In this document: piece by piece, positions 8,952 to 17,162 of the stretch | Layout of the letters: every line of letters begins with the position of its first letter | Numbering within the stretch: position 1 is the stretch's first letter | Assembly (NCBI RefSeq): GCF_028682395.1 | Contig: NZ_JANHLC010000004.1 | Span: 518,939-582,938, forward strand | Direction: 5' to 3' | DNA length: 64,000 bases | From: Pseudomonas putida | GTDB taxonomy: Bacteria; Pseudomonadota; Gammaproteobacteria; Pseudomonadales; Pseudomonadaceae | The notes under the pieces: generated by a model | What the model was told of the DNA's origin: nothing | Database searches by the model: none | Seen by the model: the letters and a program-made list of their open reading frames with translations, nothing else | Made by a program: the position numbers and the translations under genes

Positions 8952-10376
8952 ATGTACGAACACCTGTCGCTGTATATCGCCGGAGAATTCATCCACGAGG
9001 ACCGTCCGCTGCAGGACGTGCTCAACCCTGCCGATGGCCAGGTCATCGGCCACCTGCCCCACGCTTTGACGGCCGACCTTGACCGCGCGCTGCACAGCGC
9101 CGAGCAGGCCTTCGAGGGTTGGCGGCGCAGCTCGCCGATCGAGCGCTCGAATGTCTTGCGCCGCGCCGCCGCCCTGGCCCGCGAACGCGCCGCGCAGATC
9201 GCCCACAACATCACACTTGACCAGGGCAAGCCGTTGGCCGAAGCCGTGCGCGAGGTACACGGCAGCGCCGAGCACCTCGAATGGCACGCCGAGGAAGCCC
9301 GGCGGATCTATGGCCGGGTCATCCCGGCACGCCAGCCTGACGTACGCCAGACCGTCACCCTGGAACCGGTCGGCGTCTGCGCTGCCTTCACACCGTGGAA
9401 CTACCCGCTGTCGCAAGCGGTGAAGAAAGTCGCGGCCGCCATCGGCGCCGGTTGCAGCCTGATTCTCAAAGGCTCGGAGGAGTCGCCCAGTGCGGTGGTT
9501 GCCCTGGCCCGGCTGTTCCATGATGCGGGCCTACCGCCTGGCGTGCTGAACATCGTCTGGGGCGAGCCGGCGCAGGTCTGCGACTACCTGATCCGCTCAC
9601 CGATCGTGCGCAAGGTGTCGTTCACCGGCTCCGTGCCCGTGGGCAAACAACTGGCCGCACTGGCTGGCCAGTACCTCAAGCGCACCACTTTCGAACTGGG
9701 CGGGCACTCGCCGGTGCTGGTGTTCGACGATGCCGATGTAGAGCTGGCGGCGCAGCAACTGGCGCGCTTCAAAGTACTCAACGCCGGCCAGGTCTGCATC
9801 TCGCCGACACGCTTTTTTGTCCAGAAAAATGTCTACGATCGCTTCCTTGAAACCTTTACCAGCACCCTGGCCAGCATCCGTGTCGGCAGCGGCCTGGATG
9901 CCACCAGCGACATGGGGCCCCTGGTCAGCCAACGGCGCCTGCAAGCCAGCCTGCGGCTAATCGAAGATGCGCGCGACAGGGGTGGGCGCGTCCTTCTCGG
10001 CGGCGAACGCCTCGGCAGCCAGGGCAACTTTCTCGCGCCGACGGTCCTCACCGAACTGCCCGCAGACGCCGCGATCCTCCATGAAGAACCTTTTGCCCCG
10101 GTGGCCCCCGTCATCCGTTTTGACGATCCGGCCGACGCCATCCGCAGCGCCAACAGCCTGCCCTACGGTCTGGCGGCCTATGTCTTCAGCAACTCCCTGC
10201 GCCTGGCCAACCACGCAGCGGCGGCACTGGAGGCCGGCATGGTCGGCGTCAACCACTTCGGCATCGCCCTGCCGGAAACCCCTTTTGGCGGCATCAAGGA
10301 CAGCGGCATCGGCAGCGAGGGCGGCAGCGAGACCTTCGATGGCTACCTGGTGCGCAAGTACGTCTCGCAACTCTAA
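8952..10376 (+). CDS. NAD(P)-dependent aldehyde dehydrogenase
   Basis: A 474-residue enzyme of the normal ALDH length that oxidises an aldehyde to its carboxylic acid in the cytoplasm. The catalytic Cys is C282 in LNAGQVCISPTRFF and the general-base Glu is E248 in FELGGHSP; the cofactor-binding segment FTPWNYPLSQAVKK and the SFTGSVPVGKQ Rossmann turn are present. The ATG at 8952 is preferred to the frame opening at 8865 because it follows a GAGGA ribosome-binding site and the upstream part overlaps the receptor gene. It resembles NAD-dependent succinate-semialdehyde or glycolaldehyde-type dehydrogenases, but the substrate is uncertain. It precedes the monooxygenase by 22 bases and could oxidise the aldehyde that enzyme releases. 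Confidence 0.93.
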   Translation: MYEHLSLYIAGEFIHEDRPLQDVLNPADGQVIGHLPHALTADLDRALHSAEQAFEGWRRSSPIERSNVLRRAAALARERAAQIAHNITLDQGKPLAEAVREVHGSAEHLEWHAEEARRIYGRVIPARQPDVRQTVTLEPVGVCAAFTPWNYPLSQAVKKVAAAIGAGCSLILKGSEESPSAVVALARLFHDAGLPPGVLNIVWGEPAQVCDYLIRSPIVRKVSFTGSVPVGKQLAALAGQYLKRTTFELGGHSPVLVFDDADVELAAQQLARFKVLNAGQVCISPTRFFVQKNVYDRFLETFTSTLASIRVGSGLDATSDMGPLVSQRRLQASLRLIEDARDRGGRVLLGGERLGSQGNFLAPTVLTELPADAAILHEEPFAPVAPVIRFDDPADAIRSANSLPYGLAAYVFSNSLRLANHAAAALEAGMVGVNHFGIALPETPFGGIKDSGIGSEGGSETFDGYLVRKYVSQL

Positions 10377-10398
10377 TTCCGTTTAAAGGTACCTATTC

Positions 10399-11718
10399 AT
10401 GAGCAAGACTTTACATCTGGGCCTGTTCCTCATGCCCAACGGCCATCATTTCGGCGGCTGGCGTCATCCGCAGGCGCAGGTCACGCGTCACCTCGACTTC
10501 GACGCCTACGTGGACATCGCACGCAAGGCCGAAGCCGCACGCCTGGACATGATTTTCATCGCCGACCGCCTGGCGGTAGACGACATCTACGGCGCGGACT
10601 TTCGCGACGCCGTGCGCTACCGTCCGTCCACCTCCGCCGAGCCGATCACCCTGATCGCCGCACTCAGCGCCGTGACCCGGCATATCGGCCTGGTGGCCAC
10701 CGCCTCGACCACCTACAACGAGCCCTTCCACGTGGCGCGCATGTTCGCCAGCATCGACCACTTGAGCGGCGGACGGGTCGCCTGGAACGCCGTCACCTCC
10801 ACCAGCGATGGCGAGGCCCACAATTTCAGCCGGGCCGAACACCTGGACCGGACCACCCGCTACCGCCGGGCCGGGGAGTTCCTGGACGTGGTGACCGGTC
10901 TCTGGCGCACCTGGGGCGAGGACGCCCTGCTGGCCGACAAGAGCAGCGGTGAATTCTATGACCCCGCAAAGATCCACTACCTCGACCACAAGGGCGAATG
11001 GTTCAACGTCCGCGGCCCCCTCAATGTACCCCGCACGCCACAGGGACGACCGGTGATTATCCAGGCTGGGCAGTCGGAAGAGTTCCGCGACCTGGCCGCG
11101 CAGCAGGCCGACGTGATTTTTACCGTCCAGCCGACCCTGGCCGGGGCCAAGGCTTTCTATGCCGATCTCAAGAACCGGGCCCAGGGGTTCGGCCGCGCAC
11201 CGGACGCACTGAAAATCCTGCCTGGGCTGGTTCCGATCGTCGGCCGCAGCGAAGCCCACGCACAAGAACTCCAGGCGCTGCTGAAAGAGCGCACCCACCC
11301 GCTGGCAGGCCTGACCTTTATGTCGGCCAGCATGAACTACGATCTCTCGCAGCACCCCCTGGACGAACTGTTTCCAGATATCGAAGACCGCCTCAAGGGC
11401 AGTCGCGGACGCTTCCAGTACGTGATCCGCGATGCCCGCGAGCGGGGCCTGACCCTGGCCGAGGTCGCGCAGAACTACGCCGCCAACCGCTCGCACAACC
11501 TCGTGGTCGGCACGCCGCAGTTTATCGCCGACCAGATGCAGCAATGGCTGGAAGAAGAGGCGAGCGATGGCTTCAATCTGATGCCGGCCTACATGCCTGG
11601 CGGCCTTGATGACTTTCTCGAACAGGTCGTCCCCGAGTTGCAACGACGCGGGCTGTTCCGCCGCGAATACAGCGGCCACACCCTGCGCGACAACCTGGGC
11701 CTGGCACTGCCCGCCTGA
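10399..11718 (+). CDS. FMN-dependent monooxygenase, NtaA/SnaA/DszA family
   Basis: A 439-residue flavin-dependent enzyme of the bacterial-luciferase-like fold. Recognisable blocks are the N-terminal LGLFLMPNGHHFGGWRHP, the FIADRLAV motif, the WNAVTSTSDGEAHNFSR segment diagnostic of the nitrilotriacetate/pristinamycin/dibenzothiophene-sulfone group, and GRPVIIQAGQSEEFRDLAA. Such enzymes use FMNH2 supplied by a separate reductase, which is not present in this window, to cleave C-N or C-S bonds and release an aldehyde or glyoxylate. It follows an aldehyde dehydrogenase and an importer, consistent with a complete uptake-cleavage-oxidation route. The actual substrate cannot be told from the sequence. 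Confidence 0.93.
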   Translation: MSKTLHLGLFLMPNGHHFGGWRHPQAQVTRHLDFDAYVDIARKAEAARLDMIFIADRLAVDDIYGADFRDAVRYRPSTSAEPITLIAALSAVTRHIGLVATASTTYNEPFHVARMFASIDHLSGGRVAWNAVTSTSDGEAHNFSRAEHLDRTTRYRRAGEFLDVVTGLWRTWGEDALLADKSSGEFYDPAKIHYLDHKGEWFNVRGPLNVPRTPQGRPVIIQAGQSEEFRDLAAQQADVIFTVQPTLAGAKAFYADLKNRAQGFGRAPDALKILPGLVPIVGRSEAHAQELQALLKERTHPLAGLTFMSASMNYDLSQHPLDELFPDIEDRLKGSRGRFQYVIRDARERGLTLAEVAQNYAANRSHNLVVGTPQFIADQMQQWLEEEASDGFNLMPAYMPGGLDDFLEQVVPELQRRGLFRREYSGHTLRDNLGLALPA

Positions 11719-11750
11719 ATGCAGCCCGTCGCGGCCTACGCTCGCACACC

Positions 11751-11780
11751 CAGGAGCCGCGGCCGCGCTGACGGCTCCTG
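11751..11780 (+). terminator. Hairpin after monooxygenase gene
   Basis: A perfect nine-pair stem (CAGGAGCCG / CGGCTCCTG) with a 12-base loop lies 33 bases after the monooxygenase stop. It is a plausible operon end, although no T-run follows. Confidence 0.4.
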
Positions 11781-11841
11781 CTGGGGCCCAAACCTGCTTT
11801 GTCCCTGGCCTGCGCAGTCATCAAGGCCTCGCCCCCTGCAT

Positions 11842-11946
11842 ATCAATCCCCGCGCCCTGAAGTACTTCGACACCATCCGCCGCTGCGGCTCGATCCGGGA
11901 AGCCGCACGACGTTTGCACCTGGCCGTTTCGGCAGTTAACCGGCAG
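11842..11946 (+). pseudogene. LysR-type regulator remnant (first 35 codons only)
   Basis: Reading from 11842, the translation INPRALKYFDTIRRCGSI followed by REAARRLHLAVSAVNRQ is the beginning of a LysR-family winged-helix domain. The expected initiator is an ATC codon here, not ATG. After Gln 35 the LysR-like sequence stops abruptly; the following codons to 12039 stay open but show no LysR features, and no effector-binding domain follows. This is a truncated, probably dead regulator that may once have controlled the adjoining monooxygenase cluster. The break coincides with the start of an AT-richer polysaccharide cassette. Confidence 0.75.
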
Positions 11947-12039
11947 GGACTGGACAAGCCGCTAGCGAGAAAGCCTGCCATGAGAGCCGGCGCCGGCGCG
12001 GCCAAGCGCTCGGCATATTCATGGACCCCATTGGCGTAG

Positions 12040-12393
12040 CCAGGGCGGTGGGGGAATCTCGGGTCGCTTGCTACCGGCCTCCTGTGTACAATTAGTCAAA
12101 CTATTTCAATAGCAATGTTTGTTCAGTTAGCCACTGGCTCCTCGAAATCGTTTCTCTGCTTGTCAAACCTGGCTCTGCAAGCCGCCAGCAAAGCGTGAAC
12201 CCGCTCGAAACCGTGAAACGATAGAAGCAGCCTTGTCCTAGCCGGAAAACGCGAAGCTTCCTGGCCTGAATATTCAAGAATTATTGAGCTCGATAAACGT
12301 GGATGTGCAGGAAATGCTCCGTCGCTTCGGAGTGCTCTTGGGATGTGAGAACGCCTCACACCAGAGCAGGCATTACCAATAGAGGCTTGATGC
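12040..12393 (+). other. Non-coding junction before flippase gene
   Basis: About 350 bases with distinctly lower GC than the flanks, at least at 12080-12130. No convincing gene is present. A 46-codon open segment runs from after the TAG at 12239 to a TAG at 12380 just before the flippase, but it has no recognisable family. The AGAGG at 12381-12385 is the flippase ribosome-binding site. The stretch is probably the recombination junction of the cassette. Confidence 0.4.
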
Positions 12394-13674
12394 GTGCGCT
12401 TTTCTGTCAATACGCAGTGGATGTTGCTGGAGCAATTGGTCAGGACGGCGACTGCGTTTTTTGTGGGCATCTACGTTGCTCGTTATCTCGGCCTGACGCA
12501 GTTCGGTGTACTCAATTACTGCATGAGTATCGTGGTGATCATCACGACTCTGTCGCGGTTCGGGATGGACTCAATCCTGACCCGAGAAATCTCCAGAACG
12601 CCCCACGACCTAGAGAAACTGCGGTCCAGTGCGGCCCTCATGATGTTCGCCGCCGCACTTGTCTTCAGCGTCGCGTGCCTGTTGATTCTGTATTTTTCAG
12701 GCGCAGAAAGAACAACGCTCGCCTACGTCGCAATTCTATTGTTCATGCCTGTACTGCAATGTCTCTATGTTGTGGACTATCAGTTTCAAGCCCAACAACA
12801 AGCCAAGATAACCTCGATGATCAAGGCCGGCGGGCTGCTGATCGGCGCACTCGTGCGAATCATCTTGGTCCAATACGACTCAGGTCTGTTCTGGATCATT
12901 GCCGTCTCGCCATTGGAATACTTACTGATCGGCGCAGCCTTCGCCCTGTTGAACCGCAATTACGTGAAACAACCCATTTTTCGCGGGGCGAGCCTGGAGT
13001 ACATCACGTCTCTTGCCCGCAGCGCCTGGCCAATGGTGTTATCAAGCCTGTCCACCATCCTGTACTTGCGCACGGATCAATTGATGATCCAGCACATGCT
13101 GGGCCCGCAGGAACTGGGGCTGTACTCGGCCGCCAGCAAAATTTACGAAGGCTGGGTCGTTATTCCATTCATCTTGAGCATCGCTGCACTGCCCAGGCTG
13201 GTAAAGCAACGACAAATTTCCAGGGCAGTCTATGAGCGCGATCTCTGCACGCTTTTCGCAACGGTGTTCTGGGCTGGCATCATCGTCGCGCTGTTCTGCA
13301 GTATTTTTTCCGAGCTGATCATCCGCCTGTCATTCGGTAACGAGTTTCTGCCCAGCGCCCACGTATTGAGCATCTCCATGTGGGCCGCAGCCTTTTCCGG
13401 ACTGAGTTCAGTCAGTACCCGCTATTTTGTGACCGAAGGACTGGAGCGTTTAAACCTGTGGCGCACCGTATTCACCCTACTACTGAACATTGCCCTCAAC
13501 TGGGTACTCATCCCTATTGCGGGAATAGAAGGCGCCGCCTTCTCGACCCTGATCAGCCTTGTCACCGCCAACGTTCTCCTCGATTTCCTTGATGGACGCC
13601 TCCGTCGACTGGCCTTGATAAAACTCAAGGCATTCGCGCTCTACCCGCTGTGGAGAAAGGAATACAGACGTTGA
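12394..13674 (+). CDS. Wzx-like polysaccharide flippase (MATE/MOP superfamily)
   Basis: A 426-residue polytopic membrane protein with about 12 hydrophobic segments. The N-terminal pattern (TQWMLLEQLVRTATAFFVGIYVARYLG, then FGVLNYCMS) and DQLMIQHMLGPQELGLYSAA are typical of oligosaccharide-unit transporters, which flip lipid-linked sugars from the cytoplasmic to the periplasmic leaflet. The GTG at 12394 is the first possible start after an in-frame TGA at 12388 and is preceded by AGAGG. The length is normal. The coding sequence is AT-richer than its neighbours, suggesting horizontal acquisition. No Wzy-type polymerase or Wzz is encoded nearby, so either the product is a short oligosaccharide or partners lie elsewhere. 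Confidence 0.88.
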   Translation: MRFSVNTQWMLLEQLVRTATAFFVGIYVARYLGLTQFGVLNYCMSIVVIITTLSRFGMDSILTREISRTPHDLEKLRSSAALMMFAAALVFSVACLLILYFSGAERTTLAYVAILLFMPVLQCLYVVDYQFQAQQQAKITSMIKAGGLLIGALVRIILVQYDSGLFWIIAVSPLEYLLIGAAFALLNRNYVKQPIFRGASLEYITSLARSAWPMVLSSLSTILYLRTDQLMIQHMLGPQELGLYSAASKIYEGWVVIPFILSIAALPRLVKQRQISRAVYERDLCTLFATVFWAGIIVALFCSIFSELIIRLSFGNEFLPSAHVLSISMWAAAFSGLSSVSTRYFVTEGLERLNLWRTVFTLLLNIALNWVLIPIAGIEGAAFSTLISLVTANVLLDFLDGRLRRLALIKLKAFALYPLWRKEYRR

Positions 13675-13828
13675 GTTTCCTTGAGCACTCCACAGACCTG
13701 CCGGCAGGTGAAAGATCCTGTCCGGAAAAAGGTAAACCCCTTGTCACATCCGCCCTGCTGCGTTGCAGCTTCGAAGATCGCGTACCCATTGTTCTGCGGT
13801 TGAAACACACCACTGCCTGGCTGGACCG

Positions 13829-14770
13829 ATGACCTTTTCCCCCCGTGAAATACCCGCACTGGCCTTGAGTTTGCTGCAGCGCCTGCTGGACCGCCTGCTC
13901 GGTGGCTTGGCCAACAGAAAATGGCTGCTGCGCTGGCCTTGGCTCATTGTTGGCTATCGGTATACCCATCGCTATTGCAACCGGATATCGAAACAGCAGC
14001 TTGAGATCGTTTCCAGGCTCCACGCCCATCATGACGTGGTGAAAGTGGGCATGACCTCAACAGGGGTATTGCAGTGCTACACCCCTCAACAATTGTTCGT
14101 AGTGCCATGCGGTGATGTTGCCGTTGGTGCGCTGGCTCAGAGCCACAAACACTGGAAACAATTGCAGGACAGTCCCTGGTCAGCATTGGCGGCCTATGAC
14201 TTCACTCACCCAGCGCCCTCGCTATACACCATGGCGTTACTGCGCCCGGTTGATGACACGCGAGCCATCGCCAATGCTCTGCAGTCGATGCAAGGCCAGC
14301 GCTTGGAAGCCATTTCACACTTTGCCTGGCAACCACTCATCCAGCGGTTGAGCCTTTTCGCGGATACAAGCGCCCTGATGCAACTCTGCGAAAGCTCGAC
14401 CGAAGTTACTTTCGGCCCCCTCCATGGCGACCTTCATCCAGGCAATGTCATGGCCAATCAAAAGGGAGAGCCGGTCCTTATCGACCTGGACAGATTTCAT
14501 GCGTTCGCGCCGCAGTTCATCGATGAAATTCATCTGCTGGTCGGCAACCTTGAACAAGGTGCACACCGTTCCTGGCTGCTGATCCTGGCCACGGAGCATG
14601 TGCGCCAAGTGCGCTTTTCTACCGAACAGATCCTGGCCTACGTGGCCTTTCGAGCGGCAGCAGAAACCGCTTGGTGCACACCTGAACCGCGTTACCGCAG
14701 GCGCCTGGAAAGCTGCCTGGCATTTTTGGCCGAGCTCGATGAAAAACGCACGACCGATCCAGTGAACTGA
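13829..14770 (+). CDS. APH/choline-kinase-like small-molecule kinase
   Basis: The ATG at 13829 gives 313 residues. The C-terminal half holds the phosphotransferase catalytic loop HGDLHPGNV (residues about 204-212) and the metal-binding IDLDRF motif, the signature of the aminoglycoside phosphotransferase/choline kinase fold. The N-terminal lobe is poorly conserved, with a possible ATP-lysine in VVKVGM. The gene lies between a flippase and a glycosyltransferase and shares their lower GC, so phosphorylation of a sugar, lipid carrier or glycan is more likely than antibiotic resistance. The frame extends upstream to a TTG at 13763, but the ATG is more credible. The ribosome-binding site is weak. 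Confidence 0.72.
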   Translation: MTFSPREIPALALSLLQRLLDRLLGGLANRKWLLRWPWLIVGYRYTHRYCNRISKQQLEIVSRLHAHHDVVKVGMTSTGVLQCYTPQQLFVVPCGDVAVGALAQSHKHWKQLQDSPWSALAAYDFTHPAPSLYTMALLRPVDDTRAIANALQSMQGQRLEAISHFAWQPLIQRLSLFADTSALMQLCESSTEVTFGPLHGDLHPGNVMANQKGEPVLIDLDRFHAFAPQFIDEIHLLVGNLEQGAHRSWLLILATEHVRQVRFSTEQILAYVAFRAAAETAWCTPEPRYRRRLESCLAFLAELDEKRTTDPVN

Positions 14771-14773
14771 TTG

Positions 14774-14788
14774 ATTCCACAGTGGAAT
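14774..14788. repeat. Perfect 15-base palindrome before the glycosyltransferase gene
   Basis: ATTCCAC, one A, then GTGGAAT forms a perfect inverted repeat in the 50-base gap between the kinase-like gene and the glycosyltransferase gene. It is followed by TTGACG, a possible -35 element. It could be an operator or a small hairpin. Confidence 0.4.
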
Positions 14789-14820
14789 TGACGCTGTAGT
14801 TTAGAGACAGGACGATTTTT

Positions 14821-15966
14821 ATGGAGCAGGATTTCGAGTATTCAGCCAGCGAGTCCATCGAGGTACTCACTTGCGTACGCGACATCAGCAAGGAAGGCGG
14901 AGGTGTTGCCGGAGTCGCCCGCCCCCTGCACTTGGGACTCCAGACCCACCATACAGGCTGCGAACTGATCTTCAGCTCGACCGACACCGGTCTTGTGTTG
15001 GGAGGGGAGCAACTGTTGGAGAAAAAAGCGGCATTGATGCAACGCCTGAGAAAAACGCCAGGTGCGCTGGTGCATGTCCATGGCTTATGGTCAAAGTTCG
15101 AAGTCAATATGTGCCGTGCCGCCCTGGCCTGCCGTACGCCTTTAGTGATCAGCCCCCATGGCATGCTCGAGCCCTGGGCGCTTAAACAGAAAAAACTCAA
15201 GAAGAAGCTAGCCTGGCACCTTTATCAGAAGCGCTTGATCGCACGGGCCGACCTGCTGATCGTGAACTCTGAGCGCGAGCGGGCCAATACAAGAAAACTG
15301 GGCCTGCGCAACCCGATTGCGGTGATTGCCAACGGCGTGTCGCTCGACGGGTGGTCAAAGTCCCTGCAACGTCAAGACCCGCGCAAAACGGTACTTTTTC
15401 TTTCGCGCATCGTGCCGGGCAAAGGCGTTTTTGAGCTATTGGCCGCCTGGAGCCAATTACCCGCTTTGCATGGCTATCGATTGAGGATCGTCGGCAACGC
15501 CGACCCCGAATACGCCGCCACCATGGAACTCTTGCTCGATCATTGGAACATCCGCGATACGGTCGATATTGAAGGGGCCCTGTACGATCAGGATAAGTGG
15601 CAGGCCTACCTGGATGCGGACCTCTTTGTGCTTCCATCCCACAGCGAAAACTTCGGAATTGTCGTGGCCGAGGCGCTGTTTGCCGGGCTTCCGGTGATCA
15701 CCACCGATCAAACGCCCTGGCGCAAGCTGGAGCGCACCGGCACGGGCTGGATCTGCAGCACATCATCCGAGGATCTGGCCGCCACACTCGATAAAGCTCT
15801 CGGACTGCCCAGGGAAAGCCTCGCCGACATGGGCCGCAAGGCCACGGCACTGGCGAAGGCGAACTACCTCTGGGAAGGTATCACGCAGCAGTACATCACG
15901 ACCTATGAATGGCTCGCCGGCAGGGCACAGCAGCCGGAATGGGTGGAGCTGGCAGCTCCGGCGTAA
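14821..15966 (+). CDS. Glycosyltransferase family 4 (GT-B fold)
   Basis: A 381-residue cytoplasmic or membrane-associated glycosyltransferase. The N-terminal domain has the glycine-rich acceptor loop (ISKEGGGVAGVARPL). The C-terminal domain has the nucleotide-sugar-binding blocks LSRIVPGKGVFELL, LRIVGNADPE, and the EX7E-type motif SENFGIVVAEALFAGLPVI. It most likely adds one sugar to a lipid-linked oligosaccharide that the flippase at 12394 exports. The AGGA before the ATG at 14821 supports the start. It is the only glycosyltransferase in the cassette. It converges with the regulator gene at 16041 with only 74 bases between the two stops. Confidence 0.9.
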   Translation: MEQDFEYSASESIEVLTCVRDISKEGGGVAGVARPLHLGLQTHHTGCELIFSSTDTGLVLGGEQLLEKKAALMQRLRKTPGALVHVHGLWSKFEVNMCRAALACRTPLVISPHGMLEPWALKQKKLKKKLAWHLYQKRLIARADLLIVNSERERANTRKLGLRNPIAVIANGVSLDGWSKSLQRQDPRKTVLFLSRIVPGKGVFELLAAWSQLPALHGYRLRIVGNADPEYAATMELLLDHWNIRDTVDIEGALYDQDKWQAYLDADLFVLPSHSENFGIVVAEALFAGLPVITTDQTPWRKLERTGTGWICSTSSEDLAATLDKALGLPRESLADMGRKATALAKANYLWEGITQQYITTYEWLAGRAQQPEWVELAAPA

Positions 15967-16040
15967 CCCCTTGCCAGCGCGCACCTGGGTCGCTGCGGAT
16001 AGGGCGGACACGAGGGCGGTAGGTCTAGTGATTCGGGCGT

Positions 16041-17057
16041 CTAACCCTCAACGCCCTGGCGCTGGAACTGCCGCGGCGCCATGCCAAAGCGCGCTCGAAA
16101 CTCCCGGGAGAAGTGCGCGCAATCGGCAAAGCCGCAATCCATGGCGATCTGGGTAATGCTGTTCTGGCTGTTGAGCAGCAACCAACTGCCATATTCGATC
16201 CGTAACGAGCGCTGGAACTCCATCGGCGATTGGCCCAATGCCTGCTGGAAAGCACGGGTCAGCTGGCGCCGGCCAAGGCCGACGTACCGTGAGATCGCAT
16301 CCAGGGTCGGCAAGCTATCCATACGCTGTTCGATGTAGTGCGCGGCCTGGCGCACGCGTTCGTCCTTGATCCCCGCCAGGTCCGCATAAAAGTGCGCCTG
16401 CGGCTGCCGGCCCTGGCGGATGCCTTGCAGCATCATATGCCTGACGGCTTGCTGGGCTTTCTCTCGGCCACAATGCCGGGCTACCAGGTACAAGCCCAGA
16501 TCGATCGCCGCCGTGGAGCCGGCGCAGGTAATCAAGTCGCCTTCGTCGATAAACAGATGGTCCACTGCCGCCCGGGTCCTGGGAAAGCGCGCGCGAAACG
16601 CATCCAGCACATTCCAATGCACACAGACCGTACGGCTGCCAATCACATCGGCCTGGGCCAGGGCGAAGGTGCCCGTGCAAATCCCCAGCAACCGCGCACG
16701 GCTGTCGGCCGCACGGCGCAACCAATCACGCAGCGCCTTGGACTGGTGGGGGTTGGGAAAATCATTGCCACCGCAAATGGCCACATAATCGAACGCCCCC
16801 GGATCCTCCGCCAAAGCGCCCTCGACTTCCAGCACCAGCCCGGCACTGGACGTGCGCGGCAAGCCATCGACACTCATCACACGCCAGGCCGTATCAACCT
16901 GCCGGCTACCACCACCCGGGTTGGATGACAGACGCAGGACATCGACGAAACCGGCAAACGCCGCCAAGGTGAACTGGTCGAGCAGCACCAGCGCGACCGA
17001 CAACGAGGGGCGCGCCATCGGCTGGGAAGGATCACTAGTAGAAGGGAGGTTTTTCAT
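16041..17057 (-). CDS. GlxA-family AraC-type transcriptional regulator (DJ-1/PfpI + HTH)
   Basis: A 338-residue regulator with two domains: residues about 15-185 form a DJ-1/PfpI-like amidotransferase fold (ALVLLDQFTLAAFAGFVDVL, VAICGGNDFPNP, LLGICTGTFALAQADV), and residues about 225-335 form an AraC HTH pair (LDAISRYVGLGRRQLTRAF and SITQIAMDCGFADCAHFSREF). Relatives control amine, carnitine/betaine and arginine-type catabolism. The ATG at 17057 is chosen; a downstream ATG at 17018 (MARPSLSV) is possible and neither has a strong ribosome-binding site. It is divergent from the ABC importer genes starting at 17163, so it is the likely activator of that operon. Confidence 0.92.
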   Translation of the reverse strand: MKNLPSTSDPSQPMARPSLSVALVLLDQFTLAAFAGFVDVLRLSSNPGGGSRQVDTAWRVMSVDGLPRTSSAGLVLEVEGALAEDPGAFDYVAICGGNDFPNPHQSKALRDWLRRAADSRARLLGICTGTFALAQADVIGSRTVCVHWNVLDAFRARFPRTRAAVDHLFIDEGDLITCAGSTAAIDLGLYLVARHCGREKAQQAVRHMMLQGIRQGRQPQAHFYADLAGIKDERVRQAAHYIEQRMDSLPTLDAISRYVGLGRRQLTRAFQQALGQSPMEFQRSLRIEYGSWLLLNSQNSITQIAMDCGFADCAHFSREFRARFGMAPRQFQRQGVEG

Positions 17058-17162
17058 GACCCAACTATTCAACTTTATGACCACACAGTGCAAGCCCTCG
17101 CCAACCCACGACGAGCAAGATGCAGGCAAGGGGAAAACACCTTTTGCGACCCAGGAGATGAT

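Noticed and set aside
12123..12470. 115-codon minus-strand open frame overlapping the flippase start
   Set aside because: No similarity to any family, odd composition, and it overlaps the well supported flippase gene.
13650..13832. 60-codon open frame between flippase and kinase-like gene
   Set aside because: It overlaps both neighbours and has no recognisable protein features.
13829..14770. Aminoglycoside resistance gene
   Set aside because: Only the general phosphotransferase catalytic motifs match; the location inside a glycan cassette and the divergent N-lobe argue against an antibiotic substrate.
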